Assembly (NCBI GenBank): GCA_021647365.1
Contig: JAKIUW010000016.1
Location: 1-64,000, forward strand
DNA from: Cocleimonas sp.
GTDB taxonomy: Bacteria > Pseudomonadota > Gammaproteobacteria > Thiotrichales > Thiotrichaceae
Direction: 5' to 3'
DNA length: 64,000 nt
A program made the position numbers and the translations under genes. The notes under the pieces were generated by a model that did not search any database, had not been told where the DNA came from, and worked only from the letters and a program-made list of their open reading frames with translations. Below, in pieces: positions 61,300-64,000 of this stretch (positions are counted from its first letter, which is position 1; every line of letters begins with the position of its first letter).

Positions 61300-62693
61300 A
61301 ATTTATTCCACAAGTGAAAGGTGAGATAACTTCTAAAAGGTGAGGCATTAGCAGGATCAAGTTTCAACCCTGTTTGTTCCACCGCTTTTTTAACACCAAG
61401 GTCACCAGCCAAATAAATATCAGGATCGCTCAAACCTCGCATTTTGGCATAATCAACCGTCCATGGGCCGATTCCTTTTAATGGAAGCCAGCTTTCAGGT
61501 TCATCTGGGTGTTCGGCTTCGATAAAATGTAAGGCAAGGTTCTTCAGTGTTTGTTTGCGTTTTCCGGGCATTTTAATAAATTCAAAATCTGATTCGGCTA
61601 TTTTTTCAATGCTAGGAAAGTAGACCTTATTGTCTTCTAATTTTTCTCCAAGCTCATAAATAACGGCTTTTACCAAGTTACGAGCGGCAACAACAGAAAT
61701 CTGTTGTCCTAAAATTGCACGTATTCCAGCTTCAAAAATAGACCAAGTTCCGGGCAATCTTAAACCTTTTTCTAAACCTGAAAAGCCACCTGTTTTAAGG
61801 CATTCTTCAACTGTTTTGCTATCGGTATCCAAATCAAGAACACGACGAATATTATTCACCACGGCTTTTAAAAGATGCAGATTATCAATTTCTATTTTGA
61901 CATCGAAACGATGTTTCTTTTTATTGTGATAATCCGTAAACCAGCCTTTGCATTTTTCACCGTTATTATTTTCCCATTTGAAGGTTCGTCCATAACTGTC
62001 TTCATCACACCATTCTAGTTTTTCTATAAGGCGGGCGACAAGAAAACCCTGTAAATGTTGCCAATTATAAGGAGGGCGATAATAGAGTTTTAGCTCAATT
62101 TTATTTATTGTTGTTTTTTTTGATTTTCTCACCTGTGATGGCGTTAAGGATAATTGTTTTTTAAAGCAGTCATTAAAGCGCCGCACACTATTAAATCCAG
62201 AAGCTAGCGCTATTTCAGTAATGGGCAGGGAGGTCTGGTGCAATAGATTTTTGGCGAATTCACATTGTTTGAATAAGGCGTAAGCTTTAGGAGAAATTCC
62301 AAGATGCTTATCGAAAAGCTGGCGTAAATAACGGTCACTAATACCTAGTCGACCTGATAGATCAAGTAGTGAAGCATTATCCAATGCTCCATTATCAATC
62401 AACCGTTTAGCTCTTTCGAGTGTAGTGCTTACACCGTTCCAAATAGGAGAATCAGGTGCGCTATCTGGGTGACAGCGTAAACAAGGACGATACCCAGAAA
62501 ATGCAGCAAGGTGCGCATGACTATAATATTCAATATTCTCTTCTTTGGGCGTAACAGCAGGGCAAATAGGGCGGCAGTAAATTCCAGTTGTTTTAACCGC
62601 TATAAAAAAACGACCATCAAAACGTGCATCGCGTGATAGGCGCGCTTGTTGATAGGCTTTTATATTTGAAGTTATGGATAGGCTTTCTTGCAT
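61296..62693 (-). CDS. AdaA-AraC-AlkA fusion (methylphosphotriester / 3-methyladenine repair)
   Basis: 465 residues in three parts. The N-terminal Ada zinc domain (about 1-85) has GIYCRPICP and YRPCLRCHP, where the first cysteine accepts a methyl from phosphotriesters. An AraC-type HTH covers about 90-185 (SDRYLRQLFDKHLGISPKAY, SGFNSVRRFNDCFKK). An AlkA N-domain and HhH-GPD follow: LGQQISVVAARNLVKAV and KGIGPWTVDYAKMRGLSDPD with the catalytic D in AGDLGVK. It probably also regulates the operon when methylated. Confidence 0.93.
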   Translation of the reverse strand: MQESLSITSNIKAYQQARLSRDARFDGRFFIAVKTTGIYCRPICPAVTPKEENIEYYSHAHLAAFSGYRPCLRCHPDSAPDSPIWNGVSTTLERAKRLIDNGALDNASLLDLSGRLGISDRYLRQLFDKHLGISPKAYALFKQCEFAKNLLHQTSLPITEIALASGFNSVRRFNDCFKKQLSLTPSQVRKSKKTTINKIELKLYYRPPYNWQHLQGFLVARLIEKLEWCDEDSYGRTFKWENNNGEKCKGWFTDYHNKKKHRFDVKIEIDNLHLLKAVVNNIRRVLDLDTDSKTVEECLKTGGFSGLEKGLRLPGTWSIFEAGIRAILGQQISVVAARNLVKAVIYELGEKLEDNKVYFPSIEKIAESDFEFIKMPGKRKQTLKNLALHFIEAEHPDEPESWLPLKGIGPWTVDYAKMRGLSDPDIYLAGDLGVKKAVEQTGLKLDPANASPFRSYLTFHLWNKL

Positions 62694-62806
62694 AGAAACT
62701 ATTGTAGCTTCTTAAGCTTAGAAAACTAGCTATTATCGGAACAGGTGCCTATGTTTTTTCTTCTTATAATTTCTTCAGCGTTAAAATTAATAGTCTTAAC
62801 TAATGT

Positions 62807-62832
62807 AAAGCACCTCCCTACTTTTACATGAT
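62807..62832 (-). repeat. Degenerate G-run repeat
   Basis: AAAGCACCTCCCTACTTTTACATGAT: C-oriented, with the C-run broken by T. It is in the divergent gap between the AdaA-AlkA gene and the START-domain gene. Confidence 0.7.
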
Positions 62833-62950
62833 CGTTATTCTAATAATTTGGTCTCAATCGTGAGATTTTCAGAAAATTGTTGATATGGCATTTCTTGATC
62901 TATGGTTTATAGCTTACAATAAGAAGCTTCTGTTAGATGGGGTAAATGTC

Positions 62951-63601
62951 ATGAGAATAAAAATCACGCAGTGGGTATTAATGATTGCCATTTTCTCTGT
63001 TGGGATTGTTGAAGCTAAAAGCTCCTGGGAGTTAAGCAAGCAAGCAGATGGAATTCAAATTTATACGCGTGATACGCCTAATTCTAAACTAAAGTCTTTT
63101 AGAGCTGATGTTATCATACCCACACGTTTGACATCATTGGTCGCTGTGCTTGAAGATACAACAGTTTTTCCGCGTTTGTTTCATAACTGTAAAAGCGCCA
63201 AGTCTCTTAAAAAAGTGGGACACAATGAGTTTTATAACTATATTGTGACAGGAATGCCCTGGCCTGTAAATTCTAGGGATTTGATTGCTCATTCGATTAT
63301 CAGTCAAGATAGAAAAACCAAGCGGATTGATATTATCATTAACTCAAAGTCCAATATGGTGCCTCAAAAATCGGGGATTGTTCGTGTGAAACATTTGGTT
63401 GGTCGATGGGAATTTATGCCATTGAAAAATGGCACGACCAAAGTAACTTATGAATTGAATCTTGAACCTAGTGGGAATATACCCGCATGGTTAGTAAATT
63501 TGCTGATTGTCGATACACCGTTTTATACGCTATTAAATTTGCGTAAGTTGGTGAAAGAGCCAATTTATATGAATGCAAAGCGTCGCTATATAATTGATTA
63601 A
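62951..63601 (+). CDS. START-domain secreted protein
   Basis: 216 residues from MRIKITQWVLM; an upstream in-frame ATG at 62885 would precede the signal peptide with 22 unlikely residues. The signal peptide ends near VEAKSSW. The rest is a START/SRPBCC-like fold: WELSKQADGIQIYTRD, NSRDLIAHSII and RWEFMPLKNGTTKVTYELNLEP. It should bind a lipid or hydrophobic ligand in the periplasm. Ligand unknown. Confidence 0.8.
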   Translation: MRIKITQWVLMIAIFSVGIVEAKSSWELSKQADGIQIYTRDTPNSKLKSFRADVIIPTRLTSLVAVLEDTTVFPRLFHNCKSAKSLKKVGHNEFYNYIVTGMPWPVNSRDLIAHSIISQDRKTKRIDIIINSKSNMVPQKSGIVRVKHLVGRWEFMPLKNGTTKVTYELNLEPSGNIPAWLVNLLIVDTPFYTLLNLRKLVKEPIYMNAKRRYIID

Positions 63602-63640
63602 TGATTTGGGTTCTCCATAAAGCACTCCTGTTAACAAGGT

Positions 63641-64000
63641 TTATATTTGCGTATAGTCCACTTTCACAACACCCCTAACAGAATTAGTCAGCAGTATTTC
63701 ATCAGCATTAATCAAATCATCTTTTGACAGTGTAGTTTCTTTAACATCATGCTTACGCATAAATGCTTGGCGTTCTATACCGCTCAAGGCACCATGTAAA
63801 AGTGGGGGGGTGTGGTATTGGTTCTTCATTTTAATAAAGACATTGTGACGGCTGGCTTCTACGAGCTGGTCGTTTTCATTTAAAAATAGCACATCGTAAA
63901 AACCTTTTTTTGTTGCTTGCTCAAGTGCTTGGTTGTAATGTTCTCGGCGTGAGGTTTTGTGATGCTGGAAGATTGAAGTGCTATCAATCTTGTTATCGCT
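63641..64000 (-). CDS. Aminodeoxychorismate lyase domain, end of a PabB/PabC-type gene (5' part outside window)
   Basis: 120 codons are open to the window edge. HHKTSRREHYNQAL is the linker seen at the junction of PabB-PabC fusions, and VLFLNENDQLVEASRHNVF and HTPPLLHGALSGIERQAF are PLP fold-type IV lyase motifs, as in PabC. The TPPL part is encoded by a G-run repeat copy (63793-63816). It would help make 4-aminobenzoate for folate. Stand-alone PabC is the alternative. Confidence 0.8.
   Translation of the reverse strand, partial: SDNKIDSTSIFQHHKTSRREHYNQALEQATKKGFYDVLFLNENDQLVEASRHNVFIKMKNQYHTPPLLHGALSGIERQAFMRKHDVKETTLSKDDLINADEILLTNSVRGVVKVDYTQI
63793..63816 (+). repeat. G-run repeat, AGTG type, inside the PabC-type coding region
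   Basis: ATGTAAAA, AGTG, 7 G, TGTGG on plus. On the coding (minus) strand it reads CAC ACC CCC CCA CTT TTA CAT GGT, i.e. HTPPLLHG, which coincides with the conserved TPPL-x-x-G motif of the family. Confidence 0.85.

Noticed and set aside
2417..63816. CRISPR array
   Set aside because: Copies of the repeat are kilobases apart or paired as hairpins, with no regular spacers and no cas genes.

Overview
The window is AT-rich (roughly 40% G+C by eye) and carries a bacterial chromosome segment from a Gram-negative gammaproteobacterium. The evidence is the envelope block uppS-cdsA-dxr-rseP-bamA-skp-lpxD-fabZ-lpxA-lpxB-rnhB-dnaE, the hemC-hemD-hemX-hemY cluster, lptF/lptG with an LpxL-type acyltransferase, and remnants of the mutL-miaA-hfq-hflX order. 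A sulfide:quinone-oxidoreductase-like flavoprotein and a rubrerythrin / CCG iron-sulfur protein / DUF3501 cluster point to a sulfur-oxidising or microaerobic lineage, perhaps near Thiotrichales. That placement is inference; no rRNA or tRNA gene is present to fix it.

Layout. 1-2.4 kb: the end of an IS21-type element that has cut into what looks like an AHH-nuclease polymorphic toxin, followed by its likely immunity gene. 2.5-6.9 kb: PhnA-like protein, a lipoprotein, a 3D-domain envelope protein, ribF-trmL, a large RNA-like hairpin and a thioredoxin-fold protein. 7-11.1 kb: the haem operon. 11.2-13.6 kb: DUF3501, CCG Fe-S protein and rubrerythrin. 14.1-27.9 kb: pyrH, frr and the isoprenoid / phospholipid / outer-membrane / lipid A block. 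28-36.4 kb: dnaE, radical SAM, a metal-binding type of adenylate kinase, the SQR-like protein, amtB-glnK. 36.5-43.3 kb: a degenerate UvrD-like helicase, apaH, and a small glycosyltransferase/methyltransferase cluster. 43.3-48.9 kb: lptG, lptF, lpxL, a zinc-finger protein, ilvE and a lytic transglycosylase. 49-59.5 kb: mutL, an inserted pair of AAA ATPases behind a double palindrome, a membrane protein, miaA, a decayed GDSL hydrolase, hfq, hflX. 59.5-64 kb: a small lipoprotein, an EamA transporter, ogt, an AdaA-AlkA fusion, a START-domain protein and the end of a PabB/PabC-type gene.

The most striking feature is an interspersed G-run repeat of about 25-28 bp. It reads ATGTAAAA, then an AGTG- or CTAG-type linker, a run of 6-8 G, then TGTGCTTT, often preceded by CATC. 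I count about 23 full or near-full copies plus one fragment in 64 kb, at nearly every gene-cluster boundary. Five pairs face each other as long hairpins. Three copies lie inside coding sequence: in frame within dxr, providing the last codons and stop of miaA, and encoding the conserved TPPL motif of the aminodeoxychorismate-lyase domain. I know of no named family that matches it.

Other points of interest are a hairpin at 6093-6212 whose mismatches are nearly all G-U compatible on one strand, the paired ATPase operon inserted between mutL and miaA, a radical SAM protein with CX4CX2C spacing, and a Desulfovibrio-type metallo-adenylate kinase.
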